Positions 50,225 to 60,869 are shown, numbered from the stretch's first letter. The stretch is 64,000 bases of DNA from Chamaecrista fasciculata (GCA_003254925.1 QANZ01021520.1:83798-147797); one strand, 5' to 3'. Notes: a model not told the origin generated them from the sequence alone. Translations and numbers: made by a program.

Positions 50225-50553
50225 TTGATGTCAATTTCATCAACTGTCAATTCCATCCTTAATGTTCTTTTGATGTCAATTTCATCTCCAATATTTTATA
50301 TTTTAGTCAATTTCATTCTTTACTCTTACTTTAGCTAAATATTAACGACAGATTCTGCGTGGCTAATGACATGTAATGTAAAATTAATAGAAAAACTCAA
50401 ATCCTAACTCAATTTAAAAAAATAGAATGAATTGTATCGTTAATTTATAAAAGAAATTAGATAAAAGATTAACTTAATTAAAATGGGAAATATTAGGGAC
50501 AAAATTAAAAGTTAATGTAAAGTTTAGGAAAAAAATTACTTTTGCCCTAAATA
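50225..50553. mobile_element. Foldback element, copy 2 of the second subfamily
   Basis: It shares its centre (gctaaatattaacgacag, 'taatgacatgtaatgtaaaa', 'aactcaaatcctaactcaat', 'tatcgttaatttat') with the element at 25484-25812. The arms are 'tcaatttcatctccaatat' and 'atgggaaatattagggacaa'. It confirms that the two loci are dispersed copies. Confidence 0.68.
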
Positions 50554-50616
50554 TTATTCCTATTTCAAGGTTTTTGCAGTGATTCTGAATTGATAAAATG
50601 TTTATTAAAAAGAAGT

Positions 50617-50690
50617 ATGATGGCACGTGTTTTTTTTTTCTTTTGGGTCAGAAATGAAGAACTTTCATTCATGATGGTGGCATGTGTTTT
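50617..50690. mobile_element. Short non-LTR retroposon tail insertion
   Basis: Approximate direct repeats atgatggcacgtgtttt (50617-50633) and atgatggtggcatgtgtttt (50671-50690) flank about 37 bases. On the minus strand these read gaatgaaagttcttcatttc, then tgaccc and an A-rich tail. It is the longest insert of the micro-insertion series and may reveal the 3' end of the source LINE. Confidence 0.5.
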
Positions 50691-50765
50691 GTAATTGTAT
50701 TGTTATGGGTGTTCTAGTAGATGGGCCTAACCCTATCGTCAATACTAATTCAATTGTCTAATTAA

Positions 50766-50808
50766 CTAGATTGGCTTTCAATCAAAAAAAAAAAAAATCT
50801 AGATTGGC
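50766..50808. mobile_element. A-tailed micro-insertion with 11-bp direct repeats
   Basis: CTAGATTGGCT occurs at 50766-50776 and 50798-50808 around ttcaatc plus 13 A. The repeats are perfect but short. Confidence 0.42.
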
Positions 50809-51474
50809 TATGAGTTGATTTGTGTTAAAAAGTTTTAGTTTGCTAATGAATAAGTTAAGTTGGCAGATTTTTTTTTATTTGTACAACTTGATATATAACT
50901 CATCAATCCATCATTCTTTCTAAACGTAACTTTCATTATCAATTCTATTCCCACATCAATTTAGGATTTTTTTTATTTATACACTCTCTCGATCGTTTTT
51001 CTTTAATGATTTTCTCTTATTTTTCACCAATTATGGACTCTTGATACTCTATAATTTAATTATGGAGGAGTCTTTGTACTCTATTTGATGATAAAGAAGA
51101 AATATTATTTGCCATTGGCTAAAGGACTATGCTATGAAAAATCTTATAGTATGAGCTAATGAGAGAAATTGTTTCACACTCTCTCTTCTTTCCTTATTTT
51201 TCCTTAATTTATAAAAATAATTTTTTAATTTTAATACAAAAAATTGGAAGATAAAGAAGAACATGTGCATGTCACGTGGTTATCATAATCTGTGAAAAAC
51301 TGAAAATGAGGGAGTCCTTACATTGTGGAAGCAGGTGGGCCCCACCTGTACCTCATCATAGCCGTCAGATTTGTCTGATTTGAGTGCTACGTTGGTATCA
51401 AGAAAGTGAGTTTCCCTTTGCTATATCTTTGATGAGTATGTGGAAGGATGACTTGAAGAGAACATTTAGAAAAT

Positions 51475-51660
51475 GAGTAAACTACCATTTGGGTTCTTAG
51501 ATTATAGAGGCGCTATCAGATTGGTCCCTAGATTAACAAAATAGGCTAATACGTCTTCGAATTTTACGATCGTTATTCAAATTGGTCCTTCTGTCAAGTG
51601 GACGTTCAACACTGATTAAACTGAAAAAAAAAAAAAAAATTGTCAACTGTGTAGGATTTT
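51475..51660. repeat. ggtcc-type repeat arm
   Basis: Contains 'gagtaaactaccatttggg', 'cagattggtccctagatta' and 'caaattggtccttctgtcaa', resembling one arm of the foldback families (compare the start of the element at 5613). No second arm is found nearby. The arm leads into the telomere-like block. Confidence 0.4.
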
Positions 51661-51734
51661 GCCACATAAGCGTTATTACTTAAGGAAAAAAATTGTCTTC
51701 TTCAAATTGGTCCCTAAGTTTAATTTTTATCCCA

Positions 51735-52195
51735 TTATTTTCAATTCCCCCTTTTTTCCATCATCTTCATTCATTTTAATCCCAAATCCTCAAAATAAAA
51801 TTGTAAAGTGTCCCAAAACTCTTCAAAATATTCCAATCTAATCCTTAAAAGTATTAAAAACCCTAAAATCTAAACCCTAAACCCCAAACTCTAAACCCTA
51901 AAACTATAAACCTTAAACCCTAAAAAAATCTAATTTGAGTCATTAGATCCCTCACACATTCTTATCCCATTATTCTCAGTTCCCCATCTTTTCATCATCT
52001 TCATTCATTTTAGTCCCAAATCCTCAAAATAAAATTGTAAAGTGTCTCAAAACTCTTCCAAACATTTCAATTTAGTCATTAAAAATATTAAAAATCCTAA
52101 AACCCTAAATCCTAAAATCCTAAACCCTAAATCCCAAACCCTTAGATCCTAAACCCTAAACCCCAAACCCTTACATCCTAAACCCTAAACCCCTA
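51735..52195. repeat. Direct duplication with degenerate telomere-like (aaaccct) arrays
   Basis: Two copies (about 51735-51955 and 51965-52195) each start with 'cccattatt(t/c)tca(a/g)ttcccc' and continue 'tttagtcccaaatcctc', 'aaaattgtaaagtgt', then a run of 'aaccctaaa', 'aaatcctaaa' and 'aaaccccaaa' heptamer variants. These are degenerate relatives of the plant telomere repeat ccctaaa. The arrays are interstitial and imperfect. Confidence 0.8.
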
Positions 52196-52696
52196 CTATC
52201 ACCGCCACCTTCCTCCCACTGTCACTGCCACCTTCTTCCATTTTCACACTTCCCATATTTTCTCCCCAAAATCAAGAGCGAAATTGAGAGGGAGAGAGAG
52301 AAAAATCGAGAGAAATTTAGTTGAGAGTGAAATTCTCGTTAATCTCTCTATCGATCGCTGCAAATTAAATGAGAGAAAGACGAGATTAAATAAATCATAA
52401 ATCGATGAGCGAGAAAGATAACAGCGAGAGCTTTTTTGCGAGAATGAGCCGAATCTGGTAGTTTGGCGTCAAGTAATCAGAACTTGCTGTCGAATCTGTC
52501 CCTCAAGTAACCCAAAGCTAGACGCAGTGGAGATGAGCGATCTCAAAATTGTTGTCAGCGGTTGCTATCAGATCCTTCTCCTTCACTTTGATAAGGAGAG
52601 GAGAAAATGATGTTGCGATTATGACTATGCCAACGCTTCGATTTGATTCTAGCTTGGATTTTGGGAAGATGAAGATGATAAAGATGAAAATGAAGA

Positions 52697-53505
52697 GGCT
52701 CGTTTGGGCTTATAATAAAATCTGCTATGATTATAATCAGAGTATGATTATAATCAAAGTTGAAATGGGTATGTAATGATTGTGGTTGATAGATAGAAGG
52801 GTAAGGAAATTGATAAATTGTATAGGGGTAGAAATGGAAGAAAAAATTGGTAAAAGTAGGAAAAAGTAAGATGTGATTTGATTATAATCAAAGTGTGTTT
52901 GGATGTGATTATTGCTTTAAAAAAAGTCAAATTATGTCACTGTTTGCCTTGAAAAGCGTGAAAATATGATTATAATCATGTGCAACTCTGGTGGTGATTA
53001 TTTTGTTTGGTCCACCGAACTAATTTTTGCCTACGAAATGGTAGACCAAAAAGACTAAAATATAACATCTTTCGCAAAAAGGGCCCGACATTCGGTGGAC
53101 CACTCAAAAAAATGGTCCACCATTTTGCACAAGGTGAGAGAGAAAAGAACAAAACACACGGACCCGAAATTTTCATTCAATCTGACATTCATGCTCTCTC
53201 TCTCTCTCTCTCTCTTGTCTCTCTCTTTCTCTTCTCTACCACCAATTCTGTCGCTGCCGGACCCTCCTCCAAGCCCATCCGCCTCGCCACCAGCGCCGAT
53301 GGAGTACTTCGAAAGTTCTTTGAAAATTTCGCCGGATTTGAGAAAAACGAACGTTATTTGATAGCTAATCAAAATCTACTTCGTTTTTGGATCCTTCGTT
53401 TTCTTTCTTCTCCTGAGTTGCTTCAAGGGGGATATCAATTATTTTCTAATATGTGAATGTGTCAATTTCATTGGAGATCTTATTGTACAAATATGGGTTT
53501 TCTCT

Positions 53506-53554
<49 letters not shown>

Positions 53555-53875
53555 AGGGGAGAAGACAATGGCCAAAATATTAATTTCAATCCTAAACTAT
53601 GTGGGCAAAATAACAATTTAGCCTAAACACAAGAATGAATATTTACAAACTAGTCCAACATTGAGGTCAATGACCATTTAGCCCTTGTGATAAGTGATTG
53701 ATTGTATTAGAGTATAGGTAATTATAGGTATATATATAGGGGTATAAGTGTAATTGAATGTGTTTGATTATAAAAAAATCATGATTATAATTTGATAAAA
53801 AAAAATCGCAAACGAACATGCTTATTACGATTATAATTAGAGCAGATTATAATCAGAGCGCAAACGAACTGGGCT
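52697..53875. mobile_element. Probable hAT-like non-autonomous element
   Basis: Both ends carry clustered 'gattataatca' motifs (52727-52765, 52877-52895, 52967-52980; 53768-53866) together with 'ggctcgtttgggc' on the left and 'gcaaacgaactgggc' on the right, which are roughly inverse. Such 'tttgg/attataatc' ends are common in plant MITE families. The interior holds a CT microsatellite (53194-53214), a TG/GA compound microsatellite (53505-53547) and an internal inverted pair 'gtccaccgaac' / 'attcggtggacc'. The open frame at 53229-53456 has no domain I recognise. Confidence 0.42.
53505..53547. repeat. Compound (TG)n(AG)n microsatellite
   Basis: Nine TG units are followed by about 12 GA units, within the element at 52697-53875. 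Both parts are nearly perfect. Confidence 0.9.
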
Positions 53876-54006
53876 AAGAGTCAAATACACAAACATATAT
53901 GTACTTATATATATATTGAAATTTCAATTTAATCAGTAGTTTCCACATACAAAAAAACGTATTCAAAGTTCAAGGCTGATTGAGCCATATAGATCGAATG
54001 AGAAAA

Positions 54007-54065
54007 CTAAATACACGAACATATTTCTTTTTTTTTTTTGGTACACTAATACACAAACATATTTC
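54007..54065. mobile_element. T-run micro-insertion with ~20-bp direct repeats
   Basis: ctaaatacacgaacatattt at 54007-54026 and ctaatacacaaacatattt at 54046-54064 (one indel, one mismatch) enclose a T run followed by ggtaca. Read on the minus strand the insert is tgtacc plus oligo(A). Confidence 0.48.
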
Positions 54066-54232
54066 AATTAAAAGAAGAAAAAGTAGTTGGCTGCTCACTG
54101 CTGAAAAATTAATAATAGTTTCGTACTAACTTTCGTTTATGTTTAAATGGAACTCTGACCAAACTTAATTGATTATTGTTGTAGGCCTGGAGTTTCAAAA
54201 TTGACTAATTCTCAATTATATTAAAAATTATT

Positions 54233-54718
54233 GGTTAAACTCTTCAGTCCCTTACCTTTCATTTGTTTAAAGTTGGTCCTACATGTTTCCATAATATTTT
54301 AAATTGGTCCAAAAAATACTTAATATTATCATACCTCTCTTATTTAAAGCTCAAATGAGACAAATTCAGAGCTATGAGTTTTTTTTTACAAAAACTTTGA
54401 GATCATCAACAAATGAGGTTCAAATTGAGTCTCAAAAGTGAGTAACTCGTTTTACAGTCAAACAAGTGAAATTAGTCATATTTCTCGTTTGAAGTCCGAA
54501 TGCCATGAATTTGAAGCTATTTACTAACTCTTGAAGACTTGTTTCTCTGTTCAGTTATGATCGCTATCAAATGAGGTCAAATCGCGTCTCAAAAATACTT
54601 TTGGGACCAATTTGAAACATCATGGAACCATATAGGATCAATTTGAAGAAAATGAAAAATAAGGGACCAATTTAAAATCTACCTCATACATAAAGGACCA
54701 ATTTGTGACTTCGGCCAT
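54233..54718. mobile_element. ggtccc-type foldback element
   Basis: The left arm 'cccttacctttcatttgttt' is mirrored by the right 'aaaatgaaaaataagggacc'. Inner boxes 'aaattcagagctatgagttt', 'caaatgaggttcaaattgag' and 'gttatgatcgctatcaaatg' match the copies at 20865 and 47884. Confidence 0.75.
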
Positions 54719-54721
54719 TTG

Positions 54722-54761
54722 AATAATTAATCTTTTTTTTTTCATGTAAATAATTAATCTT
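54722..54761. mobile_element. T-run micro-insertion with 13-bp direct repeats
   Basis: AATAATTAATCTT is perfect at 54722-54734 and 54749-54761 and encloses ttttttttcatgta (minus strand: tacatg plus oligo(A)). Confidence 0.5.
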
Positions 54762-54904
54762 GAAGTAATGTGGTTGAGACATGTGTAAGTAGCACGTGGT
54801 CAAAGCTGTATTTTATGGCTTCCTTTCCTTACATATTCCCATAATAACAAACATTCAAACACTGCAATATATAATAGTAATATAGCACTACCAGGCAATT
54901 GTTA

Positions 54905-55245
54905 GTTTTAAGAAGTGAAAGTGTATTTTGAGTCCATAATTTTTTCTCATGTTTTAATTTAGTTTTATAACTTTTTTGTTGGACTTTTGGTTTCATGTAT
55001 TTGGGTTAGATTATAGAATTGGTTTCATATTTTTTTTGTCAAATTATAGAATTGATTTTATATCTTTGTAAAAAGGTTCTGTGTTGCAAGACTAATGGTG
55101 AAACCTTTTACAAAAATATCGGATTATATGAATCAATTCTTCACCTAACTAAAAAATATAAAATTAAAAGTGCAACAAAAAAAATATATGAAACTAAACT
55201 AAAACTTGAACAAACGATATGTGACCAAAAGTACACTTCAATTTT
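54905..55245. mobile_element. Foldback element, atttttt-ctcat subtype
   Basis: The left end 'gaagtgaaagtgtattttg' and the right end 'ccaaaagtacacttcaattt' are inverse. The arms have 'cttttttgttggacttttgg' against 'aaaagtgcaacaaaaaaaa'. About 340 bp, it is related to the elements at 22478 and 39414. Confidence 0.7.
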
Positions 55246-55249
55246 TTTA

Positions 55250-55980
55250 AAATAATTATGCTAGCTGCAAAATTCACATATTTCTCATTGTGTTGTCTCT
55301 ATATATATGTGTATATATATAATCTCATATTATATATTTATATTTGAAAATATTTTAATAAATGGTTTTTTAAAATTTATATAATATTAAAACTTAATAT
55401 AAAATAAATAAAAATTAACAAAAATTAAGTAATTTGAATATAAATATTTTATTATTTTAAATATAATACAATAATTCATAATAAAAAATTTTCAATGATA
55501 TTCATATATTTTCAAAATACGCAAAGTATATTCCTATAAAAGAGAATGGATAATGATAGTGAAGTATGGGTCACAATTATTTCATATATATACGCGATCA
55601 ATATTATATTTATATACGCGGTGTTATATTTTGGTGCGAATGATAAAATGCAATTGGGTGCATGCCTCACGTGTACGAATAAACCTCATTTTACGAAACT
55701 TNATATAATATAATTTTTAATAAAATTATCATCTTTAAGGAGAATAGATCCCTATAGTATTTTAGGTGTATAATAAGAGAAAGAAAGAAACAGTTAGAGA
55801 GAGAAAGTGTCTGCGAGACCTTAAAGTATTACAAGAAATCCAAATTGCATCTTTAAGATTATGTGATTGTTTTTATCCACTTGAACTTTAGAATTTTGAG
55901 TTGATTAATCTGAACTTAACTCGTATTATGTATCTGATTATAGATTTATGGTTAAAAAATTCTTCAATAAAGAAAATTAT
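55250..55980. other. AT-rich DNA with an ambiguous base
   Basis: No genes. 55585-55625 has a doubled 'tatatacgcg' phrase. Position 55702 is N, so continuity here is uncertain. Confidence 0.4.
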
Positions 55981-55989
55981 ATTTGAACT

Positions 55990-56720
55990 TCTTCTGAGTT
56001 AGGGTGATTGGATGGACCTCTTGGAGACTACCACGTGTACATTATTTAAGTAATTAATTAATGGATAATGATGAATTAGGTTCTGACCGGGGGTCATTAC
56101 TTGGTTCAGATGAGGAAACTCTAAGACGTAGGTTACCTACAAGTCAATGAAGAACATGGGTGGCCCTGTAATTCACCTCCGATGATAAAGTCAATAATTT
56201 GGGATTGCTAGAGAATGTAGACTCAATGAGTGTCTAGAGAGCGTACCTTTGTGCATGAGGGGTCCTGATCTTTTTATACTGTGACAAATGGAGCTATTTC
56301 AGGGAGTGTGGGCGCCCTATGCGGGAGCGTGATTTTGGCTACTCATCAATGCTCTACGTTCCGTTTCCTGAATGCTTTCCCATTGTCTTCGTCATGCCTT
56401 ACCTTGGTATTTGGCACCTTGATGGTTAGTGCCTTCTAAGGCTAAGGATCATCATGCATTGATTGTCTTGATTTGGTTTCCTAGATGCTTTCTCTTTTGT
56501 CTTTGTTATCTTGTTTCTTGGCGTCTAGGCATTTATTCGCTCCTAAGGCTCCGTATCTTTCAAGGCGTCTTGACTCTTTTGGCGTCTTAGCTTTGTTGGG
56601 CCCTTTTTGGTTTGGTTATTTTGTTGGGCTTAGCGTCACTGTGGTTGTTTACTAGGCTTGGGGCTATTTGGTTATTGCGTCGTATCCTAAAAAAGGTTGA
56701 GATTCCTGAAGAGGTGATAG
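55990..56720. mobile_element. Probable LTR retrotransposon remnant
   Basis: This is a block of mixed base composition unlike the AT-rich flanks, with 'ggttacctacaagtcaatg', 'aattcacctccgatgataaa' and 'gcatgaggggtcctgatc' before 'tttttatactgtgac', then T-rich sequence with repeated 'ttggcgtct' phrases. The order resembles a plant LTR read from leader to promoter, and part of it matches the fragment at 31600-31850 in arrangement. There is no coding remnant. Confidence 0.42.
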
Positions 56721-57249
56721 AAATAGTATTGATTGTATGAATAGTTATAAAAAATAATCAAGGTTATAATTTTAATTATTTAAAGTTAATAATAAGTAAA
56801 TAATTTTATATTTTATTTTTTGGTCTGAGAATAATTTTATATTTACGTCTAAGAGAAAATTGAATAATCTCGTGATATGACAATATAACATTAATTTCAC
56901 ACCCCTTGTCCTTATCCTTATCCTTTTTCTACTTTCCCTTCTCATGAAATAAACCTCCTCAACATTATGAAGAAAAAGTATTAATTGGTCTTACTATCAA
57001 GATATCAATATTAAAGTGACAAGATNTTGAAAAAAATTCAACGCATACTGACGAGTGACGACAACCAATAGCCAGCTACACTAGAGAATATATTACAGAA
57101 GAACGTGATAAACTGGTTTTTAAAAAATATGTACCCTTGTGTGTGAAGTGCATGTGAACCATAATTTAATTAATTAGAAACTTAATTAAAGCATCTTATT
57201 CTTGAGTCCTATAAATCGAGAAGATTGTGTCGATGAGAAATTGATCAGA

Positions 57250-58778
57250 ATGATGAAGCTGATAATGGAGGAGATCTCACACTCACACATCCACAACTTT
57301 GGTTTCTTGTTTTTACTTATATCAACCATCATACTTGTTAATGTTTCATCCTTTGGTTTCTACAAACCATGCTTGCCAAATTCTTCTCCTGCTTTATTTG
57401 TATTTGGAAGTTCAATATTTGATGTTGGAAACAACAATTACATCAACACCACCACTTCAAATCAGGCCAATTTCTTGCCTTATGGTAACACCTTTTTCAG
57501 GTACCCCAATGGCAGATTCTCCGATGGACGTTTGATCCCAGATTTGATAGGTAATACTAATTAGCTACTCAATTAATTATTTTATAGTGAAAATCTGTTT
57601 TTTATTCATGAATTTGTCTCAAAACTATGATTTGGACATTGGGTATGGGAAATACACTCTTGGTATGTAGTTTTAGGTCAAAATCCCATTTTGATCTTCA
57701 AACTACAAGATAAGTTTTATTTTGATTCTAAAACTATTTTTTTTGTTTTGTTTTGTTGTGCTGTTCAAACTTTTATATTTGTTTCACCATTAGTTCAAAT
57801 TGTGATTTTGTCTTGTTACTGCAGAAATTTCTAATCTGGGCAGTTGAGATTGATCATTTCTCTCCCTTACATATCATAATAAGTGAGTTGACAAATTAAA
57901 AATAAATTTATGATTGATTTTTCCTTCAAAGAGTAAAAATTTTTCTTCCTTTCTTTGTCAACTCACTTGTCATAACATATATAACTATCAGAGAGAGAAA
58001 TGTTTTATTTCAATTCTCTATGTTAGAAATAACGATAAAAATTAAATAAAATCATATTTTAGACTAACGGTGAAACAAATGTATAAGTTTGAAAATCAAA
58101 ATGGATTAAAAACATAATTTTATAACCAAAATAAAATTTGCTCCATAGTGACAATTTAACCCTTTTATTTTTACAAATACTAACTCTTTAATCATCCCTG
58201 AAATGTTTTCTATGAATAGTTGATGTTTGTAATGAAATCAATTGTCAAAAATATATTTTTAATATTTAGAAAAAGCAAGTTTTCTTCAATTTATATATAT
58301 GATTATCAATACAAGAAAAGTGGTAATTAACATTTTTAAAATTTGTGTTGCAGCTGAGTATGCTAATTTACCATTAAAGCTTCCATATTTGTTTCCTGGT
58401 TATCAGAATTACATTGATGGTGCAAACTTTGCATCAGCAGGAGCTGGGGCTCTGAATGAGACTAATAAAGAATTTGTATGTATATGATTTTTTTTAATTA
58501 CCCATTATTAGAATAATTGAGTCAAATTAATTGAGATTTTTATTGTGTTGGCTGTGATGTAGGTGATACCTTTGAAAACCCAACTAGGTCATTTTAGAGA
58601 AGTGAGAAAGGCTTTGTGGAAGAGATCATCAGTATTATTAGGAGATATTAATGCTCATGAGGATCCGGTCAAATTATTACTTTCCAAAGCTGTTTATTTA
58701 TTCAACATAGGAACTAATGATTTTGCTGCTTTTTTCATGAACTCAAGTAAGTTTTCATCATTCACTCAAGAGGAATAT
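57250..58778 (+). pseudogene. GDSL esterase/lipase, disrupted in exon 3 by a CACTA end
   Basis: This is a secreted GDSL-type hydrolase of the plant SGNH family. Visible exons are 57250-57550, 58354-58475 and 58563-58778, in frame. The protein starts MMKLIMEEI, then a signal peptide (FLFLLISTIILVNVSS). Block I reads FVFGSSIFDVGNNNYI: the usual GDS is GSS, so the nucleophile Ser is kept and the Asp replaced. Next come RYPNGRFSDGRLIPDLIG, the block II-type GANFASAGAGAL, and block III NIGTNDF with the oxyanion-hole Asn. After ...SSFTQEEYH the coding sequence stops being lipase-like, because the sequence switches at 58779 to CACTACCGGAAAAA, a CACTA transposon end. The catalytic Asp-His block and about half the protein are missing from the window. 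Intron 1 (803 bp) carries a foldback. If the insertion is fixed, the gene is dead. Confidence 0.85.
57665..58142. mobile_element. Foldback element in GDSL intron 1
   Basis: The left arm 'tcaaaatcccattttgatct' with 'acaagataagttttattttg' is mirrored by 'tgaaaatcaaaatggatt' and 'aaccaaaataaaatttgctc'. Inner 'gagagaaatgttttatttc' and 'catttctctcccttacatat' are also inverse. The loop is around 57900. Confidence 0.6.
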
Positions 58779-59157
58779 CACTACCGGAAAAACAAGATGT
58801 AGCGGCAGTTATTTAATAACACCTATTATAAGTGCTAGTAAAAATAATATATACCGGCAATTTTTATTTTTGCCAGTATAGGCATTCATTTGTAGGCGCA
58901 ATTATTTAGGATTGTTAGTAAATTACAGGTTTATCCCAACACTTACCCCTAAAATGAAAGACCAGTGTTTTTTAAATTAAAAAATTGCACGTCTCACGCT
59001 TTGTTTCACATTTTCACTTTTAGGTTTCACTCGTCTTCTTCGCTTCGCAAGTCCAGCAGTAAGGGAAGGAGCAAATGCTAGCCACGTCGTGCTGCCATCT
59101 TTCGTCACCATCTTCGGTTTGTCATGTCATCGTCAATCTGCTGTGGCCAACGACGGA
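58779..59157. mobile_element. CACTA (En/Spm-like) transposon 5' end
   Basis: The terminus CACTACCGGAAAAAC starts inside GDSL exon 3, just after TAT (58776-58778), the 3-bp length expected for a target duplication. The first 150 bp carry short subterminal repeats ('accggcaattttt', 'gccagtatagg', 'gctagtaaaaat'), as in this superfamily. I found no matching opposite end (CCGGTAGTG) in the rest of the window. Sequence to 59157 is taken as element interior but could include other insertions. The N at 59158 breaks continuity. Confidence 0.75.
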
Positions 59158-59161
59158 NATA

Positions 59162-59793
59162 TGATATTATCAGAATATCATGATTTTATATTTATAAAAT
59201 TACTATAATTTTAGTAAATATAAGCTAAGAAAGTCGCCTAGCTCTGAGAGAGATCATGTCATGCACATTGTGAAAAACCCTAGCTCATAGAGAGAAGTCA
59301 AAATTCATCCTAGTAGAGAGAGAATTTTGCCACCCACCTTCCTAGAGAGAGAAGTCGATTTTCCTCTAAGTGTTAGAGAGAGAAATCGAAAGTTGTGGGT
59401 TCTAGGGTTCTTGAGTGAAGAAGAACAAAAGGAGTTTTGTTGCTGTCTTCCACTCTGTATTGCGCCACCTAGCCTGGAATTCAGAGAAAGAGTTCCTGAA
59501 TTCAGAAACTGTAGATTCAATTCCGAGTCTCTTTGGAGAAAGAGGCGTGGAGGCTAGCACCTCGTGTTCGGGAAACTGTTCGTGTGGATCGCCGGTAGAG
59601 GAAGGACGTGCAAACGGACTTCTAGACTCACAAGTATCACCAATCCGATTGAAAGCTTGAGGTATAACACTTTTCATATCTGGTTTTAAATTCAACTAGC
59701 GGATCTCAGGGTTGGATTTTCCTGGGGAGCGCAAGTTTTTTTTTATTTACTGTTTTGCTTCCGCTGCGTGTTTTCCCCGGGGATTTCCCAACA
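59162..59793. mobile_element. Copia-type LTR fragment (solo or truncated)
   Basis: The right end 'tgcttccgctgcgtg' followed by ttttccccggggatttccca and aca is the form seen at the 3' ends of plant Ty1-copia LTRs. The body has an untranslated-leader look, with repeated 'tagagagagaagtc' and 'agaaagag' units. The left end is not a clear TGTTGG and abuts the N at 59158, so it is probably truncated or joined by assembly. There is no primer-binding site or gag after the right end. Confidence 0.55.
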
Positions 59794-60865
59794 CGTTTCA
59801 CATTTGAGTCAATTATACCCCAACCCCTAACTCTGTTAATGAAACTAACCAATTTAGCTAATGTGGCATTTTTTTTTTAATTTTAAGGTCTTTAAGTTTT
59901 CATTATTTAGAAATCCTCCATTCTCTCAAGAATTCTTTTACACGAGTCCCTAACTAATTACAGAATAGTCCAGAATGTTTGTCATCTTTAACAAATAAGT
60001 CTTTAGAAGCCATTAACAACTCTCCTTCTCTTACCCAAAAACATCACTACCACACTTTAGATGATCGCGCCAATGACCCAAGTCACGCCCATCAAAGAAG
60101 AATAAATGGCTTTAATGCATACAAATTTGCCTCACTTTCTTGTGAATTGGGAATGGATTTATACCCTACTCCAACACTCTCCCACATCATCGTCGTCATC
60201 CACTCTGTCCTCGTTCCCATCGACATGGTCTTTCTCCTCGTTGTCCTTAGCTTCCTGGTCTCCCATAAATTACATCATTCTAATCCCTTTTGCTTCCCTT
60301 ACAACCACCTCCCTCACCCATCTTCTCTATTTTGCCTCACTCTCTAAAGGGGTTTTGAAGTTAGTTTACTTCTCAATTTCGATGACCACGACGACGACAC
60401 TTCCACTGGAGATTGTGTGTTAAGGCCGGGAGCCAAAGCTATTGGCATTTCTGCTTGATTTCTCTCTATTCGAGGCTTACCTGTGAGTTTGTGTGTGGTA
60501 GCTGGAACTGTGAAAAACAGAGGGGAGAGATTTTTCGGGTTTCTCAATTGGAGAGACGAGTTTGTTAAGGATGACAAACATTCAGGATTGTTCTGTAATT
60601 ATTTAGGGACTCGTGTGAAAGGAAAATCTTGAAAGAATGGAGAAATTCTGAATAATAGAAACTTAAGGACCTTAAAACAAAAAAAATTCCACAACAGCTG
60701 ACACGTTAGTTAAATCTGTTAGTTTCATTAACAAAGTTAGGGGTTGGGGTATAATTCACTCAAATGTGAAACATTGAGGGTATAATTGATAAAAAAACGT
60801 TGGGGGTATAATTGAAAATGACCCAATAAATTGGGGGTACCAACAGTACTTTTGCCTTAGTCGAT
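59794..60865. mobile_element. Long-TIR element (MULE-like) with a gene-like interior
   Basis: The arms of about 200 bp are inverse copies. Left: 'gtttcacatttgagtcaatt', 'ataccccaacccctaac', 'tgttaatgaaactaac', 'tttacacgagtccctaac', 'agaatgtttgtcatcttt'. Right: the inverse series from about 60568 to 60770. The right arm continues to about 60860 with 'ggggtataattgaaaatgac' and 'aattgggggtaccaaca', while the left arm is cut by the LTR end at 59793. The interior (about 59995-60565) is less AT-rich and has gene-like stretches on both strands, possibly captured sequence. Confidence 0.65.
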
Positions 60866-60869
60866 ACTT

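Noticed and set aside
53007-53456. 149-codon plus-strand frame with 'FAGFEKNERYLIANQN'
   Set aside because: It sits within a probable hAT-like element and starts in a repeat; no recognisable domain and no splice-compatible partner exons seen.
59305-59695. Overlapping frames on both strands at 59.3-59.7 kb
   Set aside because: They lie in the LTR fragment; no gag/pol similarity and ends are defined by chance stops.
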